A stretch of 64,000 nucleotides of DNA, from assembly GCF_001570545.1 (NCBI RefSeq), contig NZ_BBXD01000008.1, positions 827,610 to 891,609 of the forward strand. Reading direction: 5' to 3'. This DNA is from Herbidospora mongoliensis. Its GTDB lineage: Bacteria; Actinomycetota; Actinomycetes; Streptosporangiales; Streptosporangiaceae. The notes beneath the pieces were generated by a model. It worked only from the letters and a program-made list of their open reading frames with translations, did not search any database and was not told where the DNA came from. Below, one piece after another: positions 35,526 through 44,577 of the stretch. The translations under genes and the position numbers were made by a program. Within the stretch, counting starts at the first letter, position 1. Each line of letters opens with the position of its first letter.

Positions 35526-36164
35526 ATGGACGCACGGCCGCTGACCTTGATCCACGATGAGCTGGTCGACTACGAGAAGGCCATGGACACCATGGACGAA
35601 CTCATCGTCGACCGGCAGGAGGATCGCCGACCCGACACCCTGTGGCTGCTCAGCCACCCGAAGGTGTTCACGGTCGGCCGGCGGACGCTGACGGAACACC
35701 TGCCCGACCCCGCCCACGGCATCCCCGTGGTGACGACCACCCGGGGCGGGCAGCTCACCTACCACGGCCCCGGGCAGCTCGTCGGCTATCTGATCGTCAA
35801 GCTGCGCACCGGCGAAGGGGTCGTCGACTACATCCGCGAGGTCGAACTCCGGCTGGTCGACGCCCTCGCCCGGGTCGGCGTCGACGCCGAGCGGCGCGAC
35901 ACGCCGCCCGGCTCCGAACTGCTCACCGGGGTCTGGACCCGCGCCACCGGCCGGAAGATCGTCTCCATCGGCATGCGCGCCTCCAAGGGCGTGACCAGCC
36001 ACGGCTTCGCCATCAACGTCGACGGCGACCTCACTCCGTGGGACCTGGCGGTGCCCTGCGGGATGCCCGACGTCGACATGACCTCGGTCTCCCGCGAGAC
36101 CCACACCGGTGACATGGCCTCGGTGGCCGCCGCCGTGGCGGCGGCCTTCGACGCTAAGGCTTGA
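35526..36164 (+). CDS. lipB: Octanoyltransferase LipB
   Basis: LipB transfers octanoate from ACP to the lipoyl domains of 2-oxoacid dehydrogenases and GcvH. The 212 residues contain the family blocks TTTRGGQLTYHGPGQLVGY, the lysine motif GRKIVSIGM and the catalytic cysteine in LAVPCGMPDVDM. LipA, usually the next gene, is not present here. The last 11 bases overlap the convergent APC permease gene. Identification is secure. Confidence 0.95.
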   Translation: MDARPLTLIHDELVDYEKAMDTMDELIVDRQEDRRPDTLWLLSHPKVFTVGRRTLTEHLPDPAHGIPVVTTTRGGQLTYHGPGQLVGYLIVKLRTGEGVVDYIREVELRLVDALARVGVDAERRDTPPGSELLTGVWTRATGRKIVSIGMRASKGVTSHGFAINVDGDLTPWDLAVPCGMPDVDMTSVSRETHTGDMASVAAAVAAAFDAKA

Positions 36165-37677
36165 TCGAGGGCTCGCCGAGTTCGTCGACGGTCCGGCGCG
36201 GGCCGGTGAACCAGTGGCGGGCCGACAACCGCCACCAGAGGCCGACGCCGAGCACCATCACGCCCACCACGATCGGCGCGTAGTTGACGGCCGTCCAGGT
36301 GAACCCGTCGGAGAACGGCACTCCGGCCGGCGCCAGCGGCAGGATGAAGTAGATCGACACGATCACGATCTCGATGATCGCGATCCAGCCCATCACCTTG
36401 TACTTCGAGCCCAGCGTCCACGGCCCCGGCTGGAACCGGTCGCCCATGCGCAGCCGCAGGTAGATCGGGATGGCGAAGGCGATGTAGAGGCCGATGACCG
36501 CCACCGAGACGACCGCGTAGAACGCGAGCGGAGTTCCGGTGGGAGCCTTGTAGAGGGCCGGCAGGGTCAGGACCAGAGCGGCGGCGCAGCCCAGGATGAT
36601 CGCGTTCACCGGTGTCCGGTTCTTGTCCACCCTGGACCAGAGCCGCCACCCGGGGACGGCCCCGTCCCGGGAGAACGCGTAGGTCATCCGCGACATCGAG
36701 GTCACACAGCTCATGCCGCAGAAGAACTGGCCGATCGTGGAGATCGCGAAGATCGCGTTGGCCAGGTTCCCCGGCACGGCCGTGTCGAAGATGGCCCCGA
36801 CGAAGCCGAACTGGTTGTTGATCTCATCGACGTTGGTCGCGGCGAACAGGAACGCCAGCAGCAGCACCCAGCCGCCGATCGCCGAGTAGAAGATCGACTG
36901 CCACAGACCGCGCGCCGCCGACATCGAGGCGCCCTGGGTCTCCTCCGACACGTGGGCGCACGCGTCGAAACCGGTGATCGTGTACTGGGTGAGCAGGAAG
37001 CCCAGCGGCAGCACGAAGATCCAGAAGCTGCTGTCGCTGAAGCCCGAGTTGTTGATCGTCTCGGTGAACACGAACGACATCGACTGGTGCGAGTCCGGAC
37101 CGAAGATCAGGATCAGCACGACCACCGCCGCGCCGAACACATGCCACCACACCGACACGTTCTGCAGGACCGAGATCAGCCGGTGGCTGAAGATGTTGAT
37201 CAGCGCGTGCAGCGCCAGGATGACCGCGAACAGGATGAACGTGTTGCCCAGTGAGACCTCGAAGCCGAAGAACCGGTCGAGGGTGATGTTCATGAAGGTC
37301 GCGCAGCCGTAGTCGACCGACGCGGTCACCGCCACCAGGCCGATGAGGTTGAACCACCCGGTGAACCAGCCGTGGATCGGCTTGCCCATCTTGGCGGCCC
37401 ACCAGTAGATGCCGCCCGCCGTCGGATAGGCCGACACCAGCTCCGACATGCACAGGCCGATGATCAGAATGAAGACCGAGATGATCGGCCAGCCCCAGGA
37501 GATGGCGATGGGGCCGCCGTTGTTCCACGCCTGGCCGAACGTCGTGAAACAGCCGGCCAGGATCGAGATGATGGAGAAGGAGATCGCGAAGTTGGAGAAG
37601 CCGCTCCACGTTCGCGACAGCTCCTGTTTGTAGCCGAGTTCCGCGAGCCGCTTCTCGTCGTCGAGGGATTGAGCCAT
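36154..37677 (-). CDS. APC superfamily amino acid/amine permease
   Basis: A 507-residue transporter with about twelve membrane segments. The N-terminal GFSNFAISFSIISILAG and GIYWWAAKMGKP-type segments and the FDACAHVSEETQGAS loop are typical of the amino acid-choline-GABA group of the APC superfamily. The ATG at 37677 has GAGGAGG upstream. It lies 30 bp downstream of a choline-kinase-like gene on the same strand, across from a dimethylglycine-dehydrogenase-like gene, so an amine such as choline, ethanolamine or a betaine is the likely substrate by context. Confidence 0.9.
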   Translation of the reverse strand: MAQSLDDEKRLAELGYKQELSRTWSGFSNFAISFSIISILAGCFTTFGQAWNNGGPIAISWGWPIISVFILIIGLCMSELVSAYPTAGGIYWWAAKMGKPIHGWFTGWFNLIGLVAVTASVDYGCATFMNITLDRFFGFEVSLGNTFILFAVILALHALINIFSHRLISVLQNVSVWWHVFGAAVVVLILIFGPDSHQSMSFVFTETINNSGFSDSSFWIFVLPLGFLLTQYTITGFDACAHVSEETQGASMSAARGLWQSIFYSAIGGWVLLLAFLFAATNVDEINNQFGFVGAIFDTAVPGNLANAIFAISTIGQFFCGMSCVTSMSRMTYAFSRDGAVPGWRLWSRVDKNRTPVNAIILGCAAALVLTLPALYKAPTGTPLAFYAVVSVAVIGLYIAFAIPIYLRLRMGDRFQPGPWTLGSKYKVMGWIAIIEIVIVSIYFILPLAPAGVPFSDGFTWTAVNYAPIVVGVMVLGVGLWWRLSARHWFTGPRRTVDELGEPSIKP

Positions 37678-37707
37678 CGAGGCCTCCTCATGCCTTGCCT
37701 TGGGGGG

Positions 37708-38613
37708 TTACCGGCCGGCGGCCTCCATGAGGGAACCGAAGCCGGGGTCCGTGAGATCGCCCGTCGCCTTGGCGAACTTGGTCGCGGCTTCGGCGTTGTA
37801 GTCGAAGTCGCGCTGCTGCGCCACAAGGCCGTGGTGTACGACGAACCAGAGCGTCCAGGTCAGATTGGACATGATCACGTTCAGTCGTACGCGGGCGATC
37901 AACGCCTCGTCGTGGGTGCCGAAATAGGCTCGGGTGAGCCGTTCGACGTCGTCGGGGTCGAGGGAGGCCTCGGCGGCGATGTCGCCCAGTTCGAAGCAGG
38001 GGTCGTTGTTGCCGGAGAGCTGGTAGTCGACGATTCTGACCTGGCCCTGAGCTTCGATGAAGTTCTCGGGGAGCAGGTCGTTGTGGCAGGGTACGTCCGT
38101 TATGTGACGTTTCGCCAGAGTTTCCTCAATCGCGCGGACTGTGCCGGACAACTCGGAGAAGCCATCGGGGATCGGCAGGTCGTGCTCGCGGCAGAGGGCG
38201 ACGAAGCCGTCGTACTTGCGGAAGATCGAGAAGTCGTTGGCGAAGCGCGGGCCCGCGTGCAGTGTCTTGCAGGCCTTCGCGATCTTCGAGATCCGGGCCC
38301 GGACGGCCGGCGCGTCGAGCGTGACGCCGTCGATGTATTCGAGGATCAGCGCACCGGGGAGTTCGTGCAGCACCCGGGCGCCCACGCCGGTCCCGGCGGC
38401 GACCACGGTGTTGGCGATCTCCTGGTCGAGGGGGAGGCCCAGCCCGGTCGCGGCGATCTTCGGATCGAGCACGCGCAGCAGCCAGCGGTCGCCGTCTTCG
38501 GTCTCCACGCGGGCGATGTAGTGGCTCAGCCCGCCCTTGATCCTCGTGTGCGTGACCGGACGCCCGGCCCAGGACGCGACCAGACCCAGCGCGGCCGCGA
38601 CAGGATCTGGCAT
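37708..38613 (-). CDS. Choline/ethanolamine kinase-like phosphotransferase
   Basis: A 301-residue kinase-fold protein. The Brenner motif CHNDLLPENFIEAQGQVRIV and the DYQLSGNNDPCFELGDIA block are those of choline/ethanolamine kinases, and the glycine-rich N-lobe reads IKGGLSHYIARV. It should phosphorylate an amino-alcohol with ATP. The ATG at 38613 has AAGGAG upstream. It is divergent from the FAD/GcvT gene across a dyad operator and leads an operon with the APC permease. Confidence 0.88.
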   Translation of the reverse strand: MPDPVAAALGLVASWAGRPVTHTRIKGGLSHYIARVETEDGDRWLLRVLDPKIAATGLGLPLDQEIANTVVAAGTGVGARVLHELPGALILEYIDGVTLDAPAVRARISKIAKACKTLHAGPRFANDFSIFRKYDGFVALCREHDLPIPDGFSELSGTVRAIEETLAKRHITDVPCHNDLLPENFIEAQGQVRIVDYQLSGNNDPCFELGDIAAEASLDPDDVERLTRAYFGTHDEALIARVRLNVIMSNLTWTLWFVVHHGLVAQQRDFDYNAEAATKFAKATGDLTDPGFGSLMEAAGR

Positions 38614-38626
38614 GCCTGACTCCTTT

Positions 38627-38644
38627 TGGTCTACGTTTAGACCA
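38627..38644. promoter_or_regulatory. Inverted repeat TGGTCTA-N4-TAGACCA, GntR-type operator
   Basis: Seven-base perfect arms around CGTT lie in the 72-bp gap between the kinase gene (start 38613) and the FAD dehydrogenase gene (start 38686). The half-sites are the TGGTCTA kind used by GntR repressors. No regulator gene is adjacent, so the protein acts in trans. Confidence 0.65.
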
Positions 38645-38685
38645 TTGATCGCATTTTGGGCGTCAGTTGTTACAGGACGGTACCG

Positions 38686-41034
38686 ATGGTGCAACTTCCC
38701 GCAGACGCCCGAGCGGTCGTCATCGGGGGCGGGGTGGCCGGATGTTCGGTCGCCTACCACCTGGCCCGGCTCGGCTGGCAGGACGTCGTCCTCGTCGAAC
38801 GGCACGACCTGACCGAAGGCACGACCTGGCACTCGGCGGGCTTCGTCGGGCAGCTGCGCTCGACGGTCACCCAGACCCGCATGATCATGTATTCGGCTGG
38901 GTTGTACCCCGAACTCCGCGATCTCACCGGCCTCGACCCGGGCTGGCACGGCGTGGGCGGGCTGCGGCTCGCGACCACGCCGGAACGGCACGAGGAACTG
39001 GTCCGGCAGGCGGGTGCGGCCGAGACGTATGGGCTTGACCTGGAACTTCTGACCGGTGCGCAGGCCAAAGAACGCCTGCCGCTGCTGGAGACCGATGACG
39101 TCGTCTCGGCCCTCTGGCTGCCCGGCGACGGCTGGCTCGACCCGGCGCGGCTGGCGAAGGCGCTGGCGGAGGGCGCGCGGAAACTCGGTGTGAAGATCTT
39201 CACCGGGGTGACCGTCACCGGGCTGGACACCGTGAACGGGGAGATCACCGGGGTACGCCTCGGCGATCACGTCATCTCCACCGGGACGGTCGTCAACGCG
39301 GCCGGGGCGGCGTCCGGGGTGATCGGGCGGATGGCCGGGGTCGATCTTCCGATCGTGCCGATCAAGCATCAATACGTCGTGACCGAATCGACCGGTGTTT
39401 CGGACGACATGCCGACCGTGCGAGATCCCGACAACATCGTCTACTTCCGCGAGGAGGGCGGCGGCATCCTGGTCGGCGGCTACGTCCGCACGCCGCAGGT
39501 CTGGGACGAGCCCGACCCGCTTCGGGAGTCCCGTTTCCTGTTCGAACCGGACATGCCGAAGTTCGAGGAGTCGTGGGCCTCCGCCGTGAAACGCCTTCCG
39601 CATCTGCGGGAACGCGGGGAGATCGTCAAGGTCGTCCACGGGCCCGAGGCGTTCACGCCCGACGGGGAGTTCCTGCTGGGGGAGACCTCGGTACGCGGCC
39701 TCTGGGTCGCCGCCGGTTTCTGCGTGCACGGCCTGGCCGCCGCCGGGGGCGTGGGCAAGGTGACGGCTGAGTGGATCGTCGACGGCGCCCCCGAATACGA
39801 CATGTTCGCCATGGACGTCTCACGCTTCGGGCCGCACGCCCGGTCTCAGGCGTGGGCGCGGACGAAGGTGCTGGATTCGTACAGCGTCTATTACGACATC
39901 GTCTATCCGGGCCAGGAGCGCCAGGCGGCCCGCCCGCTGCGGCGTTCCCCGGCCTACGCCCGGCACGCCGAGCTGGGCGCCGAGTTCGGCGAGAAGGCCG
40001 GCTGGGAGCGGGTCAACTGGTACGCCGCCCGTAGATGGGGCTCGCCGCGCCCGAACGGGTGGGCCGGGCGGATCTGGTCACCCGCCGTCCGCGAAGAATG
40101 CCTGGCCACCCGGGACGCGGCCGGGCTGTTCGACCAGACCTCGTTCTCCAAGTTCGACCTGCGCGGGTTCGAGCGACTGCAGGCGCTGGCCGGGAACAAC
40201 CTCGATCGTCCCGTCGGTACGGTCGTCTACACCCAGCTTCTCAACAAGCGCGGCGGCATCGACGCCGACGTCACCATCACCCGCCTCGGCGACGACCGGT
40301 TCCGGCTCGTGACGGGCACCGCCTTCGGCGGCCACGACGCGGCGCTGCTCCGGAGGAACGGGGTCGAGGTCACCGACGTCACCTCGGCCTACGCCTGCTA
40401 CTGCCTGTGGGGCCCTGCCTCCCACGACATCCTGAGCGGGCTGACCGGTGACGACCTGAGCTTCGGCTACATGCAGTCGCGCCCGATCAGCGTGGGTTAC
40501 GTGCCGGTCCAGGCCCAGCGGGTGACCTTCGTCGGTGAATACGGCTGGGAGCTCTACACGCCGGTCGAGTTCGGGCTGACCCTGTGGGACACGCTGATGG
40601 AGGCCGGGGCGTCGTTCGGGCTGCGGCCCGGCGGTTACAAGGCGATCGAGTCGATGCGTCTGGAGAAGGGCTACCGGGTCTGGGGCTCCGACATCACGCC
40701 CGAGACGACTCCGTTCGAGGCCGGTCTGGGCTTCGCGGTCCGCCGGGAAGTTCCACGCACGGAATCCGCCGTGGAACTCGCCTGTCTCCTCGTCGACGAC
40801 CCCGCCGAGGTCTGCCTGGGCGGAGAACCGGTGCGGGTCGACGGGGTGCCGGCCTCGCGGGTCACCTCGGGCGGTTACGGCCACCGTGTCGACAGGTCGA
40901 TCGCCTACGCCTACCTGCCCAAGGGCGTGACCAGGGTCGAGGTCGGCGTCAACGGCGGCTGGGTGGGGGCCGACGTGATCACCGGCCCGGTCTACGATCC
41001 GGCGAACCTCAGGGTCAGATCAGCGGGACTTTGA
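38686..41034 (+). CDS. Dimethylglycine dehydrogenase-like FAD oxidoreductase with GcvT domain
   Basis: A 782-residue fusion. Residues 8-370 are a DAO-type flavoprotein: VVIGGGVAGCSVAYHLARLG binds FAD, EGTTWHSAGFVGQL matches the flavinylation region of the dimethylglycine and sarcosine dehydrogenases, and GLWVAAGFCVHGLAAAGG closes the site. Residues from about 420 are a GcvT/aminomethyltransferase domain (DQTSFSKFDLRG, EYGWELYTP, RLEKGYRVWGSDI). Such enzymes oxidatively demethylate tertiary amines and pass the C1 unit to tetrahydrofolate. The divergent kinase and permease genes fit uptake of a methylated amine. Confidence 0.9.
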   Translation: MVQLPADARAVVIGGGVAGCSVAYHLARLGWQDVVLVERHDLTEGTTWHSAGFVGQLRSTVTQTRMIMYSAGLYPELRDLTGLDPGWHGVGGLRLATTPERHEELVRQAGAAETYGLDLELLTGAQAKERLPLLETDDVVSALWLPGDGWLDPARLAKALAEGARKLGVKIFTGVTVTGLDTVNGEITGVRLGDHVISTGTVVNAAGAASGVIGRMAGVDLPIVPIKHQYVVTESTGVSDDMPTVRDPDNIVYFREEGGGILVGGYVRTPQVWDEPDPLRESRFLFEPDMPKFEESWASAVKRLPHLRERGEIVKVVHGPEAFTPDGEFLLGETSVRGLWVAAGFCVHGLAAAGGVGKVTAEWIVDGAPEYDMFAMDVSRFGPHARSQAWARTKVLDSYSVYYDIVYPGQERQAARPLRRSPAYARHAELGAEFGEKAGWERVNWYAARRWGSPRPNGWAGRIWSPAVREECLATRDAAGLFDQTSFSKFDLRGFERLQALAGNNLDRPVGTVVYTQLLNKRGGIDADVTITRLGDDRFRLVTGTAFGGHDAALLRRNGVEVTDVTSAYACYCLWGPASHDILSGLTGDDLSFGYMQSRPISVGYVPVQAQRVTFVGEYGWELYTPVEFGLTLWDTLMEAGASFGLRPGGYKAIESMRLEKGYRVWGSDITPETTPFEAGLGFAVRREVPRTESAVELACLLVDDPAEVCLGGEPVRVDGVPASRVTSGGYGHRVDRSIAYAYLPKGVTRVEVGVNGGWVGADVITGPVYDPANLRVRSAGL

Positions 41035-41061
41035 GCTGGTGCCCGCCGTGCCGACGCCGGA

Positions 41062-41937
41062 TCACGGGGGCAGCTCTGACCGGTTGGGCAGGCCCTGCCA
41101 GGTCGAGTGGCTGGCCACCGCGAACGCCGCCACCGCGATGCCCCGCTTGAGCCGGTCGGACGGGTGCACCCCGTCGAGCACCGCGCTCAGATATCCGGCC
41201 ACGAACGCGCCGCCGACCTCGGTCGCGTCCACGACCGTCACGGGGGCGGCCTGGGTGTCGTACCGGAAACCCTCGACCGTCGCGCTCGCGCCCTTGGACC
41301 CGCGCGTCACCACGAGTTCGGGCACCTGGGCGAGCGCGGGCTCGACCAGGTCGAGTTCGTCTTGGTTCGCGAACAGGATGTCGGCCGACCCGGCGAGTTC
41401 GCGCAGGCCCTGACGGGCCTCGTTCACGCTGTCCCACAGCGTCGCGCGGTGGTTCACGTCGACGGAGACGAGCACCCCGGCGTCCTTGGCCAGCTTGACC
41501 GCGTGGTGCACCGCGCTCCACGCGTAGCCGCTCAGCGCTGGGGTGATCCCGGTGACGTGGAGGATGCGGGCGTCCTGGACCGCCGTCGGCACGTCCCCGG
41601 TCGACAGCCGGGACCCGGCCGAGCCCTCGCGGTAGAAGACGGCGTGCGCGACCCGGCCGATCCGGCGCTGGCGCAGCGCCAGGCCGCTGGCGGCGGTCTC
41701 GTCGACCTTCACGTGGGAGACGTCCACACCCTCGCCGCGTAGGACCGTGGAGGTGCGGATCCCGACCTCGTCGTCGCTGACCCGGCCGACGTAGGCCACC
41801 GAGTGCCCGAGCCGGGCAAGGCCGACCGCCACGGTCAGTTCCGGGCCCTCCAGGTCGAGCCGGGCGGACATGTCGTGACGGATGCGGTCGGCGGTCACGA
41901 CGCCCAGCACCTCGCCGAGCGTGAACAGGTCGGTCAT
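41062..41937 (-). CDS. PfkB-fold sugar kinase homologue with degenerate active site
   Basis: A 291-residue ribokinase-fold protein, length normal for the family. The first PfkB signature is altered: GPELTVAVGLARLG has Thr where the family has the sugar-binding Asn. The second signature normally reads DTxGAGDAF with Asp as catalytic base; here it is DATEVGGAFVAGYL, so the GAGD motif is EVGG and the base is Gly. The fold elsewhere is well kept (VLVSVDVNHRATLW, ADILFANQDELDLV, LVVTRGSKGA). I infer a non-kinase or regulatory role, or an atypical mechanism. It ends 27 bp from the convergent dehydrogenase. Confidence 0.82.
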   Translation of the reverse strand: MTDLFTLGEVLGVVTADRIRHDMSARLDLEGPELTVAVGLARLGHSVAYVGRVSDDEVGIRTSTVLRGEGVDVSHVKVDETAASGLALRQRRIGRVAHAVFYREGSAGSRLSTGDVPTAVQDARILHVTGITPALSGYAWSAVHHAVKLAKDAGVLVSVDVNHRATLWDSVNEARQGLRELAGSADILFANQDELDLVEPALAQVPELVVTRGSKGASATVEGFRYDTQAAPVTVVDATEVGGAFVAGYLSAVLDGVHPSDRLKRGIAVAAFAVASHSTWQGLPNRSELPP

Positions 41938-42054
41938 TGCACTCTTCTCCGCGCGTACTGATCGGGGAAAAGCATGACAGAACGGTCCAATCCGGGGAAT
42001 GGTCTCGGCCCCCGCCTATGGGACGAGGCGAGGGCCGATGTTCTGGGTCAGCGG

Positions 42055-42483
42055 TCAGAAGGCGTCGTCTCGGCGGGAGTGCCGTCCGCCCGCCACGAGC
42101 TGGTCGCCGTCTTCGGCGTGCTCGACCGGCCGGGTCTCGTCGCGGTCGTCGACCCCGTTGTGGTTCTGGTCGACGAGCTTTTGCTCCAGGTTCCGCTTCT
42201 CGCTCTCCAGCCGGGAGACGCGGTCACGCTCGGCCAGTCGCTCCTCGCGCAGTCGGCGACGCCGGGCGACGCCGCGGCGCATGCCGCCGCTGACCATCGC
42301 CAGGCCGATCAGAACGCCCGCCGCGGTTCCCACGCCGAGCAGGAACATCTCGAAGGACGTCAGCGTGAAGTTCCAGTCGAGCACGGAGATCGGAGTGGTC
42401 GCCGTCGCCGTGGTCTCCTGGACGGAGATCTCGATCAAGACCGCACCCGCGAGCACGATCAGGAGAAGGCCCAATAGAACCAT
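42055..42483 (-). CDS. Two-TM membrane protein with cytoplasmic coiled coil
   Basis: A 142-residue protein. Hydrophobic segments at residues 2-19 and 45-65 are followed by a basic stretch (RRGVARRRRLREERLAERDR), a short coiled coil (SRLESEKRNLEQKLVDQ) and a loop DQNHNGVDDRDE that looks like an EF-hand-type calcium loop. It resembles LapA-like small membrane proteins. The ATG at 42483 has GAGGTGAG upstream. Function unknown. Confidence 0.75.
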   Translation of the reverse strand: MVLLGLLLIVLAGAVLIEISVQETTATATTPISVLDWNFTLTSFEMFLLGVGTAAGVLIGLAMVSGGMRRGVARRRRLREERLAERDRVSRLESEKRNLEQKLVDQNHNGVDDRDETRPVEHAEDGDQLVAGGRHSRRDDAF

Positions 42484-42607
42484 GTGTTCTCACCTCGAAG
42501 GCAGATGTGGCGTGACCCCCCGTCTGCCCGTAAAACAACCGTTCATGCCCGCCGGGGTTTTACATGCTGTCGTCCATGATCCGCGTTTGCTCGGGTATGG
42601 GCGTTTT

Positions 42608-42811
42608 ATGAGTGAGCTGCAGCAGGTTGAAGAGGAGATCGCCCGCATCCGCGCCGAGGCCCGTTCCCTGCGGGAGCAGATCGGTGACCGGGCGGGTGAA
42701 GGTCCGGCCGACTCGGCCGAACTGTCCTCCCTCATCGCCGGCGCCGACCAGCTCGACACCCTCGCGGAGGAGCTGGAAGGTCGGCGCGAGACCCTGAAGA
42801 ACCAGGGCTGA
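42608..42811 (+). CDS. Small coiled-coil protein (67 aa)
   Basis: A 67-residue acidic protein that is almost wholly helical with heptad spacing (LQQVEEEIARIRAEARSLRE, then LDTLAEELEGRRETLK). It resembles small actinobacterial coiled-coil proteins without assigned function. It is divergent from the two-TM protein gene. A GTAAAAC/GTTTTAC inverted repeat (42530-42563) lies between them. Confidence 0.75.
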   Translation: MSELQQVEEEIARIRAEARSLREQIGDRAGEGPADSAELSSLIAGADQLDTLAEELEGRRETLKNQG

Positions 42812-42975
42812 CAATCTTCGGCGCCGGTCGGGTCCGGCGCGACCCTTCCGGCGCCGAAGCCCCGAACCTTCCTGCCACGAAACCTGCCGACCCTGCGCGC
42901 GCGTGCCCACCTGGGCTGATCCCCGCATGGAACCTCCTCGGCGGAAGACGGCGCTGAGCCGTACCTGAGAGAACA

Positions 42976-42987
42976 GAAAGCGCTCTC
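42976..42987. promoter_or_regulatory. LacI-type half-conserved operator, AGCGCT core
   Basis: GAAAGCGCTCTC has a palindromic AGCGCT core with partly matching flanks. The same core recurs 88 bp downstream. CebR-type beta-glucoside repressors bind sites built on this core. Confidence 0.5.
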
Positions 42988-43063
42988 GCGCCAGGATCGT
43001 CCTGCCGATTCTGGACTTTTGTCAAGACTAGGATTAACTTCCGGGAAATCCGGTGACAATCGA

Positions 43064-43074
43064 GAAAGCGCTCT
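43064..43074. promoter_or_regulatory. LacI-type operator, AGCGCT core (second copy)
   Basis: GAAAGCGCTCT repeats the first eleven bases of the site at 42976 exactly. Confidence 0.5.
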
Positions 43075-43131
43075 ATGTGATTCAGGCGATCCTTGAAGCA
43101 CGTCTGTGAGCTGCTGAAACACGAGAAAACA

Positions 43132-43149
43132 CCAGGGAACGTTCCCTGG
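43132..43149. promoter_or_regulatory. Perfect 18-bp palindromic LacI-type operator
   Basis: CCAGGGAACGTTCCCTGG is a perfect palindrome with a central CG, as LacI-family dimers prefer. It lies 31 bp upstream of a TTGACA box. The LacI gene at the end of the downstream operon is the natural binder. Confidence 0.75.
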
Positions 43150-43215
43150 AGGTCACGACGATCGTTATCTCGCAGCCCATTGACAACCCCCTGGGCTCCG
43201 CTCGACCCTCACTCC

Positions 43216-43229
43216 AGGGAACGTTCTCT
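43216..43229. promoter_or_regulatory. Second AACGTT-core operator near the start of the operon
   Basis: AGGGAACGTTCTCT repeats the site at 43132 with one changed base in the right arm. It lies 31 bp upstream of the first start codon, where binding would block early transcription. Confidence 0.7.
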
Positions 43230-43260
43230 TCATGATCAAAAATAGGAAGGTTCCATCGGC

Positions 43261-44568
43261 ATGTCTCACCCCCCTCGCCGCCGTGCCGCGCGGCTGCTGG
43301 TGCCCCTGATCGCCGCTTCCCTCCTGGCCGCCTGTGGTGGTGGGGAGAACACGCCGGCTCCCGGCGCGACCGGCTCCGCCCCCGCTCCCGCCGCCGCCGA
43401 ACCGGTCAAGCTGACGGTCGCCCTCTTCAGCGACTTCCACTACGGGCCGCTGTACGAGGAGTTCAAGAAGACCCACCCGAACGTCGAGATCACCGAGCGC
43501 CGGGCGCAGTTCAACGACCACCACAACAACCTGGTCACCCAGGTCGCCACCGGCGCGGGCGCCGCCGACATCGTCGCCGTCGAGGGCGGCTTCATCGCCA
43601 CCTTCCGCGAGGTCGCCGACAAGTTCCACAACCTCAACGACTTCGGCCTCCAGTCGCGCCAGGCCGAGTACCTCGACTGGAAGTGGCAGTTAGGCCTGTC
43701 GAAGGACGGTTCCCAGCTCATCGGCCTCGGCACCGACGTCGGCGGCCTGGCCATGTGCTACCGGCCCGACCTGTTCAAGGCGGCCGGCCTGCCCAGCAAC
43801 CGCGACGAGGTCGGCGCCCTGTGGCCGACCTGGGAGCAGTACGTCGAGACCGGCAAGAAGTTCGTCGCCGCGGGCGGCAAGGCCGCCTTCACCGACGGCC
43901 CCGGTGAGCACTTCCGCGCCATGGTCGAGCAGGCCCCCGTCGGCTTCTACGACACCAGCGACAAGGTCGTGGTCGGCTCCAACCCCGACGTGCGCAAGGC
44001 CTGGGACGTCTCGGTCTCCATGATCCAGAACAAGCTGTCCGGCAAGCTCGTCGCGTTCACCCCCGAGTGGACGACCGGCATCGCCAAGGGCACCTTCGCC
44101 ACGATGGTCTGCCCCGCATGGAAGACCGGCGTGATCAAGGACCAGAAGCCCGGCGAGGGCACCTGGGACATCGCGGCCGTGCCCGGCGGCGGCGGCAACC
44201 AGGGCGGCACCCACCTGCTCGCCCCCAAGCAGGGCAAGCACCCCAAGGAGGCCGCCGAGCTGATCAACTTCCTGACCAGCAAGGAGAGCCAGCTCACCCT
44301 CTGGAAGGACGCCTCGGCCCTGCCGTCGCTGCCCGGCCTGTACACCGACCCGGCCGTCGCCGACTTCGTGAACCCCTACTTCGGCGACGCCCCCATCGGC
44401 AAGATCTTCACCGACGCCGCCAAGGCGCTGAAGCCGCAGTACACCGGCCCGAAGTCGGGTGACGTGAACGTCGCCATGGGCAACGGCCTCGGCCGCATCG
44501 AGCTCCAGGGCCAGGACCCCGAAGAGTCCTGGAAGCAGGCCGTTTCGGACTCCGAAAAGATCAAGTAG
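43261..44568 (+). CDS. Sugar ABC transporter substrate-binding lipoprotein
   Basis: A 435-residue family 1 extracellular sugar-binding protein. The signal peptide ends in the lipobox LLAACGGG with the lipidated Cys near residue 24, followed by a Pro/Ala-rich tether. The binding domain has the usual outline (VKLTVALFSDFHYGPLYEEF, AADIVAVEGGFIATF, LLAPKQGKHPKEAAELINFL). It captures an oligosaccharide, probably a beta-glucoside given the GH1 gene in the same operon. The ATG at 43261 has AGGAAGG upstream. A strong hairpin follows the stop codon. Confidence 0.93.
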   Translation: MSHPPRRRAARLLVPLIAASLLAACGGGENTPAPGATGSAPAPAAAEPVKLTVALFSDFHYGPLYEEFKKTHPNVEITERRAQFNDHHNNLVTQVATGAGAADIVAVEGGFIATFREVADKFHNLNDFGLQSRQAEYLDWKWQLGLSKDGSQLIGLGTDVGGLAMCYRPDLFKAAGLPSNRDEVGALWPTWEQYVETGKKFVAAGGKAAFTDGPGEHFRAMVEQAPVGFYDTSDKVVVGSNPDVRKAWDVSVSMIQNKLSGKLVAFTPEWTTGIAKGTFATMVCPAWKTGVIKDQKPGEGTWDIAAVPGGGGNQGGTHLLAPKQGKHPKEAAELINFLTSKESQLTLWKDASALPSLPGLYTDPAVADFVNPYFGDAPIGKIFTDAAKALKPQYTGPKSGDVNVAMGNGLGRIELQGQDPEESWKQAVSDSEKIK

Positions 44569-44577
44569 CCGTACGCC

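Larger units (their letters stand above)
42812..43260 (+). promoter_or_regulatory. Long leader/control region of the beta-glucoside operon (449 bp, no gene)
   Basis: I see no credible coding frame here. The stretch carries four LacI-type sites ahead of the substrate-binding protein gene: two with an AGCGCT core (42976-42987 and 43064-43074) and two with an AACGTT core (43132-43149 and 43216-43229). A TTGACA box at 43180-43185 lies between the last two and may be the -35 element, although no good -10 is visible at the matching distance. Confidence 0.7.
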
